Shown: in pieces, positions 23,614-32,034 of the stretch
Position numbering within the stretch: the stretch's first letter is position 1
How the letters are laid out: each line of letters opens with the position of its first letter
Origin: Fibrobacter sp.
GTDB taxonomy: Bacteria > Fibrobacterota > Chitinivibrionia > Chitinivibrionales > Chitinispirillaceae
DNA length: 45,496 nucleotides
Direction: 5' to 3'
Assembly: GCA_012728995.1 (NCBI GenBank)
Contig: JAAYEB010000165.1
Location: forward strand, 1 to 45,496
Notes under the pieces: model-generated
Database searches by the model: none
Seen by the model: only the letters and a program-made list of their open reading frames with translations
What the model was told of the DNA's origin: nothing
Position numbers and translations under genes: made by a program

Positions 23614-25872
23614 TTAAAACATTAGTGGACGCTTTTTCTTCTGAATAGATTTTGGACGCTTTTTATCAGGAGCACTGAACATTTTGATCATATTCTGATC
23701 TTTATTGATTCTTGATGTCCCGTGTATATCACAAGTATCAATTTCTGTTTCAGCCAGGAAGAACTCCTCCTCTTCTTTCGGACATGCGGATGTGGCAATC
23801 AGGTGAGATTCCTTGCAGATTTTTTCAGTTTTAATTCCTGATGGCATTTTAAAATTTTCGACAGGCAAATCTTCATGTAAAGGAATCATGGTTTTAACCC
23901 ATACCGGAATAGAAGCCATTGACCCTGTAACTCCATGCCCCATAGAACGACGCTCATCAACCCCATTCCATACGCAACAAACTATCTGAGGTGTAAAACC
24001 AATGAACCATGCGTCAGAATAATCGTTTGTTGTACCTGTTTTCCCACCTGCAGGACGTCTGAAACCTCTACCCGGAATTGATGCACCAGTTCCACAACAT
24101 ACGACAGATTTTAAAAGCGAAGCCATAAGAAACGCCGTCTGAGGTGATAAAACAATCTCTTCATCTGGGGTATTGGTTTCAATAACCCGCCCCGTTCTGT
24201 CAACAATTTGTTCTATAAGGTAAGGCTTAACCTGTATACCCTGATTTGCATATACCGAATAAGCAGAAGTCATTTCCATAGGAGTTACCTCTGCAGCCCC
24301 AATAGCAAGAGCAGGAACCGGATTTAACCGGTGTTTCAGACCCATTTTTCTGGCATACTGGATAACTGTATTTGCACCTACCTTATTGAAAACCTGAATT
24401 GCAACCAGATTGATTGATTTTGCCAACGCACTTCTTATTGTAATAGGCCCGTTAAAGACTCTATCATAATTTTCTGGCCTCCACTCTCCTTCCGGAGTCA
24501 TTAATGTAATTGGCTGATCTAAAACTACAGAAGCAGGATGAAAACCGTTTTCCAATGCAGCAGTGTAAACAATTGGTTTAAAAGAAGACCCTGGTTGCCG
24601 ACGGGCCATTATTGCCCGGTTGAATTTGCTCTCGGTAAAATTCCTTCCACCAATTAAAACGCGAATGGCACCTGTTGATGGTTCAAGTGCAATTACAGAA
24701 ATCTGAGCTTTACGAAGTTTAAGGGAGTCCGGAAGATCCCTAAACTGTTCAGTGTTTGAATTGTAAATGGAATCAAAATTGGCCAGAAAAACATCTTTTC
24801 TGATATTCAGCATACGATCAGCCCTGCAACTGTCCAGAAACATCCTGTTGAGCCGCTTTTGAAGAACCTGGCACTGCTGCTCTGCAGCATTCTCGGCCGA
24901 ATCCTGAGCTACCGGATCAAGGGTAGTATATATTTCCAATCCACCATTATATAAAAGATTAGTACCATATTTATCCGATACATACTTTCTAACCATCTCT
25001 ATGAAATATGCTCCTACACCCGCACGAGGAATATGTGGATTGGCAATAACGGATTGTGATGATATTTCTTTTACAGTTGCTTTGTCAAGTACCCCTGTAG
25101 CCATCATTGCTCTTAAAACCGTATTCCTTCGTTCTGTGATTCTTGGAATATTCTCTTTTTTATCAGGCCGGTATCTTTCCGGAAGCTGAATCATACCAGC
25201 AATTACAGCACATTCATTCAAATTCAGTTCAGAAACGCTTTTATTAAAAAAACGCTCACTTGCAGCTTCAACACCATAAACTCCTGCACCCAGATATACC
25301 TGATTCAAATACAATTCGAGTATTTCACGTTTGGTATAACACGATTCCAGTTGAACTGCTGTCAAAGCTTCACGCAATTTCCTGATCATCGAACTTTTGG
25401 AAGTTAGGTAAACATTTCGTGCAAGCTGCTGAGTCAAGGTTGATGCACCTTGTGCATACCCACCCTGGATGATATCTACAACAATAGCACCGAAAATTCT
25501 CCTTACATCTATTCCCCAGTGTTTGTAAAATCTCCGGTCTTCAATTGCAATAACTGCATCCTGAAGTGTTTGAGGTATTTCATCCAAAGATACCCAGAAT
25601 CTGCGTTCTATACTGAACTCGTGAATAAGAGTACTGTCTTTACCATAAACCTTGGTAACCAGTGGCTGTTCAATATTCTGCATCTGGGTTAACGTAGGAA
25701 GGGTCTGATAGAGCCGATACAGGAAAAAAACGCCTGAACTAATTCCCATTGTTGCGATAAAAACTAACAAGAAAAAGATCATCAGAAAGAATTTGCCTTT
25801 GATCTTTGTTCTTTCCGGTTTTTCAGGGTTATCCTCTGAATAAGCAGTAAATATTTCTGTGTTTTTATTCAT
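23614..25872 (-). CDS. Penicillin-binding protein 1A (bifunctional glycosyltransferase/transpeptidase)
   Basis: This 752-residue class A PBP has a cytoplasmic tail, one membrane helix (about 28-52), then a GT51 domain with catalytic E111 in EDRRFYKHWGID and QGASTLTQQLARN. The transpeptidase domain has the SxxK motif (S429-SFK432), SIN (486-488) and KTGTT (611-615). It polymerises glycan strands and cross-links peptides in peptidoglycan. The basic C-terminal tail (PKSIQKKKRP) is not part of the catalytic fold. I prefer the ATG at 25872 to a TTG 12 codons upstream; neither has a clear ribosome site. Confidence 0.94.
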   Translation of the reverse strand: MNKNTEIFTAYSEDNPEKPERTKIKGKFFLMIFFLLVFIATMGISSGVFFLYRLYQTLPTLTQMQNIEQPLVTKVYGKDSTLIHEFSIERRFWVSLDEIPQTLQDAVIAIEDRRFYKHWGIDVRRIFGAIVVDIIQGGYAQGASTLTQQLARNVYLTSKSSMIRKLREALTAVQLESCYTKREILELYLNQVYLGAGVYGVEAASERFFNKSVSELNLNECAVIAGMIQLPERYRPDKKENIPRITERRNTVLRAMMATGVLDKATVKEISSQSVIANPHIPRAGVGAYFIEMVRKYVSDKYGTNLLYNGGLEIYTTLDPVAQDSAENAAEQQCQVLQKRLNRMFLDSCRADRMLNIRKDVFLANFDSIYNSNTEQFRDLPDSLKLRKAQISVIALEPSTGAIRVLIGGRNFTESKFNRAIMARRQPGSSFKPIVYTAALENGFHPASVVLDQPITLMTPEGEWRPENYDRVFNGPITIRSALAKSINLVAIQVFNKVGANTVIQYARKMGLKHRLNPVPALAIGAAEVTPMEMTSAYSVYANQGIQVKPYLIEQIVDRTGRVIETNTPDEEIVLSPQTAFLMASLLKSVVCCGTGASIPGRGFRRPAGGKTGTTNDYSDAWFIGFTPQIVCCVWNGVDERRSMGHGVTGSMASIPVWVKTMIPLHEDLPVENFKMPSGIKTEKICKESHLIATSACPKEEEEFFLAETEIDTCDIHGTSRINKDQNMIKMFSAPDKKRPKSIQKKKRPLMF

Positions 25873-26057
25873 GATCGTAAAAATATAGCCCGAAGCACAA
25901 TAAGTCAATCAGTAGCATCAGTGCTATATGACATTTCCTTTACCAGAGTTATTTTTAAAGTAATTTTATAATATCATAAAACACTAACTTTATCCAGAAA
26001 TCGAAATCCTTTATATTTTAGTATTCAGAAATTCAATCATATCATGGAGCCTTCATT

Positions 26058-27107
26058 GTGAAAAAAGCCCTTATAACCGGAATTACTGGCCAGGATGGAT
26101 CATATCTTGCAGAACTGCTTCTACAAAAAGGCTATGAGGTCCATGGAGTAGTGCGAAGAGTGAGTTATTTTAACCGCCACCGTATCGATCATCTTCGTAG
26201 TAATTCAAATTGTGAATCTTCAAACCTTTTTCTTCATTATGGCGATTTATCCGACAGCAGCAATATGAACAGAATGCTGGAACGGGTTAAACCTGATGAA
26301 ATCTATAACCTTGCAGCACAAAGCCATGTCAAAGTATCATTTGAAGTTCCGGAATATACTGCTGATGTTGATGCATCAGGAACCTTACGCCTTCTGGATG
26401 CTATAAAAGAGACCGGTATCCAAACCCGTTTCTATCAGGCATCTACATCAGAACTATTCGGGAAAGCTCAGGAAATACCTCAAAGTGAAAAAACACCCTT
26501 TTACCCCCGATCCCCCTATGCAGTTGCAAAACTGTATGCTTACTGGATAGTAATTAATTACAGGGAAGCTTATAATTTACATGCCTCTAATGGAATACTT
26601 TTTAATCACGAATCACCACGAAGAGGAGAAAATTTTGTAACACGCAAAATTACCATCGGAGCTGCATCGATAAAAGAAGGTTTAAAAGATTGTCTTTACA
26701 TTGGCAATCTTGATTCAAAAAGAGACTGGGGATATGCTCCTGATTATGTTAAAGCAATGTGGATGATGCTTAATCAGGATGTTCCCGACGACTACGTTAT
26801 TGCTACAGGCCAGACACACACTGTCCGTGAATTTATAGAAAAAGCCTTTTCTCTACTGGATATGCCGATTGAATGGAATGGATCCGGTTTAAATGAAATC
26901 GGAATCAACAAAAAAAGCGGAAAAACTGTTATAAAAATCAACCCCGGATATTTCAGACCCACCGAAGTTAACTTACTTTTAGGTGACGCAACCAAAGCAA
27001 AAAAAATATTGGGTTGGGAACCTGATGTTCTCTTTGATCAGCTTGTGGAAATAATGGTTAAAGCTGACTGGGATTTTATAAAAAACCAAAACAAACTACA
27101 GTTTTAA
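26058..27107 (+). CDS. gmd: GDP-mannose 4,6-dehydratase
   Basis: The 349-residue short-chain dehydrogenase has the NAD(P) motif [40 protein letters not shown], the catalytic YxxxK in [30 protein letters not shown] and [15 protein letters not shown], all diagnostic of Gmd. It makes GDP-4-keto-6-deoxymannose, precursor of GDP-fucose, GDP-rhamnose or GDP-perosamine for surface glycans. It starts at GTG (26058) with GGAG upstream. No partner reductase or epimerase is adjacent, so the final sugar cannot be told. Confidence 0.95.
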   Translation: MKKALITGITGQDGSYLAELLLQKGYEVHGVVRRVSYFNRHRIDHLRSNSNCESSNLFLHYGDLSDSSNMNRMLERVKPDEIYNLAAQSHVKVSFEVPEYTADVDASGTLRLLDAIKETGIQTRFYQASTSELFGKAQEIPQSEKTPFYPRSPYAVAKLYAYWIVINYREAYNLHASNGILFNHESPRRGENFVTRKITIGAASIKEGLKDCLYIGNLDSKRDWGYAPDYVKAMWMMLNQDVPDDYVIATGQTHTVREFIEKAFSLLDMPIEWNGSGLNEIGINKKSGKTVIKINPGYFRPTEVNLLLGDATKAKKILGWEPDVLFDQLVEIMVKADWDFIKNQNKLQF

Positions 27108-27200
27108 TTTACACGTGTTGCGAATGAATTTTAAGCAAATAACATAAAAGCACATACGAATAGTAGGTATTTAAGTCTGGATTACTGAAAGGTTTTGCTA

Positions 27201-28079
27201 ATGAAATGCATACATTCCTGTTTTCTTTTTCCACTTTTCCTTTTGTTTGTCATTTTTGCTTCTAACGACTCTGTTTATGGCGATGATGATATTCGATGGG
27301 AAGAAGCTGCACAGGATGTCGACAACCTGCCCTTCAGTAAATTCTATTTAGATTCAATAAAAATTTCACATAACATCACGCCCCTTTATTCACCATTAAG
27401 GGTAAAAAACAGAATTCTTAAACATTCAAAAGAAACTTTTGTTTATGAAATCAGCTGGGGACCATTTAAAGCCGGATATGTAATACTATCAACTGATTAC
27501 ATACCTGAAAACAACACAATACGCCTGGGAGCAAAAGCACTGTCAAACAACTTTGTCAGCGCCTTTTACCGTATGCGTGATTATATCATATCTACAATAT
27601 GTGCCGATGGACTTTACCCTCTTGTTTTTGAACAACATCTTAGAGAAGGAAGAAAATTCGAATCAGACCAATGGATATTATATGATCATCCGGCAGGTAA
27701 ATTACATATCAATGGAAGAAAAAAATTCAAGATAGTTGACGCCCCTCAGTTTACAAACGACTACTTGTCAGCACTCTATCAGGTACGTAACATGATGATG
27801 AAAGTGGGTGACAAATTCAGTATCGATATATATATTCATTCCAAAGTTCACCCCTTATCTTTCAGATGCCTTGAAAAAAAAGAGATATCTGTGGATGCCG
27901 GAACTTTCAATTGTATCCTTGTTGAACCGAAACTCGTCGGTGAAGGCAAAGCATTCAATAAAAAAGACAAACTTGAGGTATGGTTGTCTGATGACGAACG
28001 AAGAATGCCGGTTTTGATTAAATCAAAAATAAAATTCGGATCGATACGGGGAAAACTTATTCATTATAATTTCTCCTGA
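27201..28079 (+). CDS. Secreted DUF3108-domain protein
   Basis: The 292-residue protein has a signal peptide (about 1-28, ending near SVYGDDD) and a DUF3108-type body: FVYEISWGPFKAGYVILS near the start and SVDAGTFNCILVEPKL with KLEVWLSDDERRMPVLI near the end. DUF3108 proteins are periplasmic or outer-membrane beta-rich proteins of unknown role, often near envelope genes. ATG at 27201 is chosen because AAAGG lies 9 nt upstream; the open frame extends only two codons further. It is 16 bp upstream of the PAP2 gene, so the two are probably cotranscribed. Confidence 0.8.
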   Translation: MKCIHSCFLFPLFLLFVIFASNDSVYGDDDIRWEEAAQDVDNLPFSKFYLDSIKISHNITPLYSPLRVKNRILKHSKETFVYEISWGPFKAGYVILSTDYIPENNTIRLGAKALSNNFVSAFYRMRDYIISTICADGLYPLVFEQHLREGRKFESDQWILYDHPAGKLHINGRKKFKIVDAPQFTNDYLSALYQVRNMMMKVGDKFSIDIYIHSKVHPLSFRCLEKKEISVDAGTFNCILVEPKLVGEGKAFNKKDKLEVWLSDDERRMPVLIKSKIKFGSIRGKLIHYNFS

Positions 28080-28095
28080 AAGGCTTTACTGTCCC

Positions 28096-28686
28096 ATGCT
28101 TGATCAAATCTTGTCTATAGACAAAAGTCTTTTTCTTTTTTTAAATACTGCTTTTACGAATAGCTTTTTTGATCTCTTTTTTTCAACAATAACTGAAGCT
28201 AAATTCTGGATCATTCCGGGCTTTGCAGCTATCATACTTCTGGTAGTGAAGGAGAGGAAAAAAGCACTGATAATTATTGGACTTTCAATTCTAACCGTTG
28301 CAATAACAGATCCGGTATCCGCACGGCTTATGAAACCATTCTTTGCAAGATTACGCCCATGTAACCCCAAAGCTCTTGTCGAAGGGGGCAGATTTCTTCT
28401 TGGGTATAAAAGATCCTTCTCTTTTCCGTCGAGCCACAGCATGAATATTTTTGCTCAGGCTACACTCTTTAGCCTATTTTACCCCAGGTTAAAACCAGTG
28501 TTTTTAATTTTTGCAGCAATGATCGGATATTCAAGAATCTATGTGGGAGTACATTATCCACTTGATGTCATAGTCGGTGCTCTGACTGGTTCTGCAATTG
28601 CAATTACGGTCTATTACTCATATTTTGTAATATGCCAGAAAAAACCATGGAAACGAGAACCGGTTAATGAACCGATTCAAAGTTAA
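28096..28686 (+). CDS. PAP2-family membrane phosphatase
   Basis: This 196-residue, five-to-six-helix membrane protein has the three PAP2 motifs: KPFFARLRPC (KxxxxxxRP type), SFPSSHSMN (PSGH type, here PSSH) and SRIYVGVHYPLDVIVG (SRxxxxxHxxxD). Such enzymes dephosphorylate undecaprenyl pyrophosphate or lipid phosphates on the periplasmic side. It lies just after a DUF3108 gene and near gmd and a PBP, fitting a role in envelope lipid-carrier recycling (inference). The receiver gene follows tail to tail after 7 bp. Confidence 0.9.
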   Translation: MLDQILSIDKSLFLFLNTAFTNSFFDLFFSTITEAKFWIIPGFAAIILLVVKERKKALIIIGLSILTVAITDPVSARLMKPFFARLRPCNPKALVEGGRFLLGYKRSFSFPSSHSMNIFAQATLFSLFYPRLKPVFLIFAAMIGYSRIYVGVHYPLDVIVGALTGSAIAITVYYSYFVICQKKPWKREPVNEPIQS

Positions 28687-28693
28687 AACGTAT

Positions 28694-29068
28694 TTATTCT
28701 ACACCGATACTCTTAAGGATCTCATTGAGGTTATTAACTGAAACCGGTTTTTCATAATAATAATCTGCTCCAGTTTCACGTGCTTTTTCTTTAATGCTAT
28801 TACTTCCATATGCTGTAATTAAAACAATTCTGGTTTCAGCAGATCTGTCTTTCACAAATTTGATTAATTCAAATCCCTCCTGACTTAGTGTACCAGAAAG
28901 CCTTAAATCTGCAATTACGATATCATAAAGTTTTTCTACTACCTTTTCTTTTGCACCTAAAAGGCTATCACAGCCGTCAACATTAACACCTGGCCTTTGG
29001 AGGAGTTTCTTAAATGCCAAGAGGATGGCTTCCTCATCATCAACTACAAGGACGTTTTTTTTAATCAT
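28694..29068 (-). CDS. Single-domain response regulator with extended Asp loop
   Basis: This 124-residue receiver has acidic residues D10-D11, phospho-acceptor D54 in IVIADLRLSG, Thr in VLITAYG and Lys in YYEKPVS. The loop after D54 is three residues longer than in CheY (DLRLSGTLSQEG instead of D-x2-MP-x3-G). It is a close paralogue of the receiver at 29593, sharing the long loop, a LLLAFxKLLQ-type helix and the EKPVS end. ATG at 29068 follows AGGATTTG. There is no output domain. Confidence 0.92.
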   Translation of the reverse strand: MIKKNVLVVDDEEAILLAFKKLLQRPGVNVDGCDSLLGAKEKVVEKLYDIVIADLRLSGTLSQEGFELIKFVKDRSAETRIVLITAYGSNSIKEKARETGADYYYEKPVSVNNLNEILKSIGVE

Positions 29069-29592
29069 CAAATCCTGATTTCAAATAAGTAAAGTTTACA
29101 TGTTACCTGTATCGGACGGTTAATCGAATGATGAGTCCTGCGAAAAAGACATTTGACACAGCAAGGGGTTTTTACTGACTATGAAAACTTATCTTTACCT
29201 GATAATACTGCCAGGCAGACATAAACCCCTTAAATGCGAATGCCTGCGAAAAAACCCGCATAAAGGAATCGTCTGATTTAGGTTTTATAAAACACGGGAC
29301 AGATCTTAATAGTAACAGATTCTGTACCGAAATGCAGCATGATGATGAAAGGTACCATAATATAATATCTGTACATTTACTTCGTCTGATATTTGATTAA
29401 ATCTGAGTCAACGACAACCGAAAAACCGTTATCTTTTGTATTTAGTAAAATCTACATGAAATACCTGACAACATATGTAAGTATCTTGATTAAAGCCTGC
29501 ACCTTTTTTGAAAAATTCTTGATATAAGTACACGCAACAAAACATGGTCCACTTTTTGCCTTTAATATAGTTCAAAAGGAGGAGTTTATTAT
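29069..29592. other. Divergent intergenic region between paired receivers
   Basis: 524 bp without a plausible gene. It contains a nested repeat element (29137-29253, annotated separately) and the promoters for both receivers. Neither promoter is clear enough to call. Confidence 0.5.
29137..29253. repeat. Nested repeat element: 9-bp inverted repeat inside 11-bp direct repeats
   Basis: CCTGCGAAAAA occurs at 29137-29147 and again at 29243-29253. Between them AAGGGGTTT (29163-29171) is the exact inverse of AAACCCCTT (29223-29231). Inside that lies CTGCCAGGCAG, itself a small palindrome. The arrangement looks like a structured RNA or a tiny mobile-element relic. A related string occurs at 7421-7440. 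Confidence 0.55.
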
Positions 29593-30024
29593 ATGAAGAG
29601 GGTTTTACTGGCTGATGATGAAGAGAGTCTCCTGCTGGCATTCAGAAAATTACTCCAAGGCCCAGGGATGGTCATAGACACATCACAAACCCTCACAGAT
29701 GCCCAAATGCTGATTAATAAATATTCCTATGATATTATTATTGCAGATTTAAGATTAACCGGAACTGTCGAGATGGAAGGATTAAAAATTGTTTCTGATG
29801 CAAAAAAACTATACCCGAATGTGAATATTATCATTCTTACAGCTTATGGTGACTCTAAAATCAGAGAAAGAGTCAAGAATGCAGGTGTATCCTATTTTTT
29901 TGAAAAACCTGTTTCTGTTCTTCAGATTAAAAAACTGTTCATCGAATTAGGAATTTATTCAGAGAATCGCAATAACCCATCCAGCTTTCCCAATCCTAAT
30001 CCTCTTAGAATCTCAGTTGGTTAA
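29593..30024 (+). CDS. Single-domain response regulator, paralogue of the divergent receiver
   Basis: This 143-residue receiver has D8-D9, phospho-acceptor D52 in IIIADLRLTG, Thr in IILTAYG and Lys in FFEKPVS, with the same long loop after the Asp (DLRLTGTVEMEG) as its neighbour at 28694. A 20-residue Asn/Pro/Ser-rich tail follows the fold. The ribosome site AAAGGAGGAG precedes the ATG. No output domain; a small membrane protein gene follows 36 bp downstream with its own strong ribosome site. Confidence 0.92.
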   Translation: MKRVLLADDEESLLLAFRKLLQGPGMVIDTSQTLTDAQMLINKYSYDIIIADLRLTGTVEMEGLKIVSDAKKLYPNVNIIILTAYGDSKIRERVKNAGVSYFFEKPVSVLQIKKLFIELGIYSENRNNPSSFPNPNPLRISVG

Positions 30025-30060
30025 ATCTTCAACAATCTTTATTATCCCAAAGGAGGGTCT

Positions 30061-30300
30061 ATGAACATACAATGGATTAGTTACATTATTAACATAATTA
30101 TTTTGTTGCCATCAATACTCTTGGCACAACAGGCTCCCCCACCTGAACAAAGGGAATATGGTACAGGATGGTGGTGGTTCTGGGTAATTTTATTACTGGC
30201 TATTGTTGGTGTCGCAATCTGGTGGGCGGCACGTGCAGGTTCTCAGGAAAATACGAAAACTGGAAGAGGTAAACGAAGGCCAGGGCCGCAAAGAACATGA
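30061..30300 (+). CDS. Small membrane protein with Trp-rich helix
   Basis: I do not recognise this 79-residue protein. Residues 1-22 look like a signal peptide or first helix (IINIIILLPSILLAQQ). A short Pro/Glu linker follows, then a second helix starting GTGWWWFWVILLLAIVGVAI and containing five Trp, then a basic tail (TGRGKRRPGPQRT). A very strong ribosome site (AAAGGAGGGTCT) supports translation. It follows a receiver gene closely and converges on a histidine kinase gene, so a signalling link is possible but unproven. Confidence 0.7.
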   Translation: MNIQWISYIINIIILLPSILLAQQAPPPEQREYGTGWWWFWVILLLAIVGVAIWWAARAGSQENTKTGRGKRRPGPQRT

Positions 30301-30344
30301 TAATTTACAATAATTTAAGTTTCACACCTGATATGATAGATTAT

Positions 30345-31901
30345 TCAGGCACCAGGGGCCGGTCCAACCCCGGTTGTCCACAGGTCACTAAGTGCCTGAA
30401 TATTACTGTTATCTTTCGAGCTATCATCAAATGGTAATTTTATCTGAACAGTACAACCAGGTGCTGAATCGTTATTGTATAATTTTATTGTTCCACCATG
30501 TGATTCAATAATATGCTTTACAATTGATAACCCCAGACCAGTTCCTCTTTTACGGGTAGTAAAAAAAGGATCAAAAACCCGTTCAAGATAGTGCGGTTCA
30601 ACCCCGCTGCCGTTATCCTTAAAGCTAATACAGCATGAATCATCAACAGAATACATCTCTATAACTATTCTACTGTCACCGGAACTATGCTGAGATGCAT
30701 TTTCCAGGATATTCACAAATACCTGCTGAATCTTATGTGGATCTGCCTTTATTTTTAAATTAATATCAGAATCTGATTCAAAAAATATTTCTGGTGTATT
30801 TGTTCCCGAACATTGCCAAAGTTTCACACTTTCTTTAATTACATCAATAAGATTCAAAGTTGTAACTTTAGATTTTTCAATAGGTTTCCCAAGTTCAAGT
30901 AAATCCTGCATCAGTCTTTTTAAACGCTCAACATGATTAAAAATGTGTTCTTTGTAAGGCAAGAACTCAGTTTTATCTCCCAATTCCTGAAAAAGTGCTT
31001 CAATAACAACAGATATTGCATTCAGTGGATTACGCACTTCATGAGCAACTCCGGAAGTCAGATTACCAAGAATTCTTAACTCGTTCGCCTGTGATAATTC
31101 TATTCTCATTTTTTCCTGTGATTTCTTGAATTCTTCAGTAAAATTCCTTTTTGTGATATCCCTCATTAATACTGAAATCCCATAATCAACCGGATATGTA
31201 TTCAATTCAAAAATTCTCAGTGATGAATCATGCTCCATACTGAAAGTAAATGTCTTTTGTTCCAGGCAACGCATTGATTCCAACAGTATTGTTTCGATAT
31301 CTTTTCCCGGATTCTCAGGAAAAAGTTCGATAAACGGTTTGGCAAGTGCTGATTTCACAGAAATTTTTGTTAATTTCTGGGCTCCTTTATTCCAGAAAAT
31401 GCAATGTAGATTTTCGTCGAGTGTAAAAAATACATCCATTATACTTTCCAATATATCACTGCATTTTTGCTCTTTTTTTACCTGTGCAAATTCTGATGAC
31501 CTGATATGAATTTTTTTTCGGATCTCTTCCAATTCACGGCATATAGCCGGAACAAGTCTGGCAGGATTTTTTTTATTTATGAAATCACATGCCCCGGCTT
31601 TAATGGCTCTTACCAACAGTTCTTCATTACTTTCATCGGAAATAAGAATTAATGGTAACTTATAACCATTTTCATTTATAAGTGAAAGAACATCTAAAAC
31701 ACTGAACCCAGGCATGTAATATTCTGATAAAACAATATCCCATATTTCATCTTTTAAAACATCTTTAATTTGATCCATACATCTGATTGTAGAAATATGA
31801 GGATCAAATCCACCATCACATAAGATTTTTTTAATAAAAGCTGAGAATTCGGATGAGTTTACAATTATTAAAGCACGCAGCACTTCTTTCATAGAACACA
31901 T
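30345..31901 (-). CDS. Histidine kinase with N-terminal degenerate receiver and PAS domain
   Basis: The 518-residue soluble kinase has three parts: a receiver-like domain (8-125), a PAS-like sensor domain (about 148-250) and a HisKA/HATPase core. The core has H287 in GVAHEVRNPLNA, the N box NILENASQHS, and the G boxes DNGSGVEP and GTGLGLSIVKHI, so it looks catalytically intact. The receiver is not: the phospho-acceptor position is E60 (VLSEYYMPG) and the acidic pair is N15-S16. It therefore probably acts as a fixed or ligand-sensing module. No membrane helix is seen. ATG at 31892 is an equally possible start. Neighbouring stand-alone receivers are candidate partners. Confidence 0.9.
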   Translation of the reverse strand: MCSMKEVLRALIIVNSSEFSAFIKKILCDGGFDPHISTIRCMDQIKDVLKDEIWDIVLSEYYMPGFSVLDVLSLINENGYKLPLILISDESNEELLVRAIKAGACDFINKKNPARLVPAICRELEEIRKKIHIRSSEFAQVKKEQKCSDILESIMDVFFTLDENLHCIFWNKGAQKLTKISVKSALAKPFIELFPENPGKDIETILLESMRCLEQKTFTFSMEHDSSLRIFELNTYPVDYGISVLMRDITKRNFTEEFKKSQEKMRIELSQANELRILGNLTSGVAHEVRNPLNAISVVIEALFQELGDKTEFLPYKEHIFNHVERLKRLMQDLLELGKPIEKSKVTTLNLIDVIKESVKLWQCSGTNTPEIFFESDSDINLKIKADPHKIQQVFVNILENASQHSSGDSRIVIEMYSVDDSCCISFKDNGSGVEPHYLERVFDPFFTTRKRGTGLGLSIVKHIIESHGGTIKLYNNDSAPGCTVQIKLPFDDSSKDNSNIQALSDLWTTGVGPAPGA

Positions 31902-32034
31902 TCTATTGATACAGAAGTTTACTAATCAATCTGTTTTCTGTGATAAAGAATATAAATTATTCCCTTCACTAAAACGGTATTGAATTCAATCCAGGTTCAA
32001 AAATATTTCAAAATCATTTACAAATTTGATTTTG

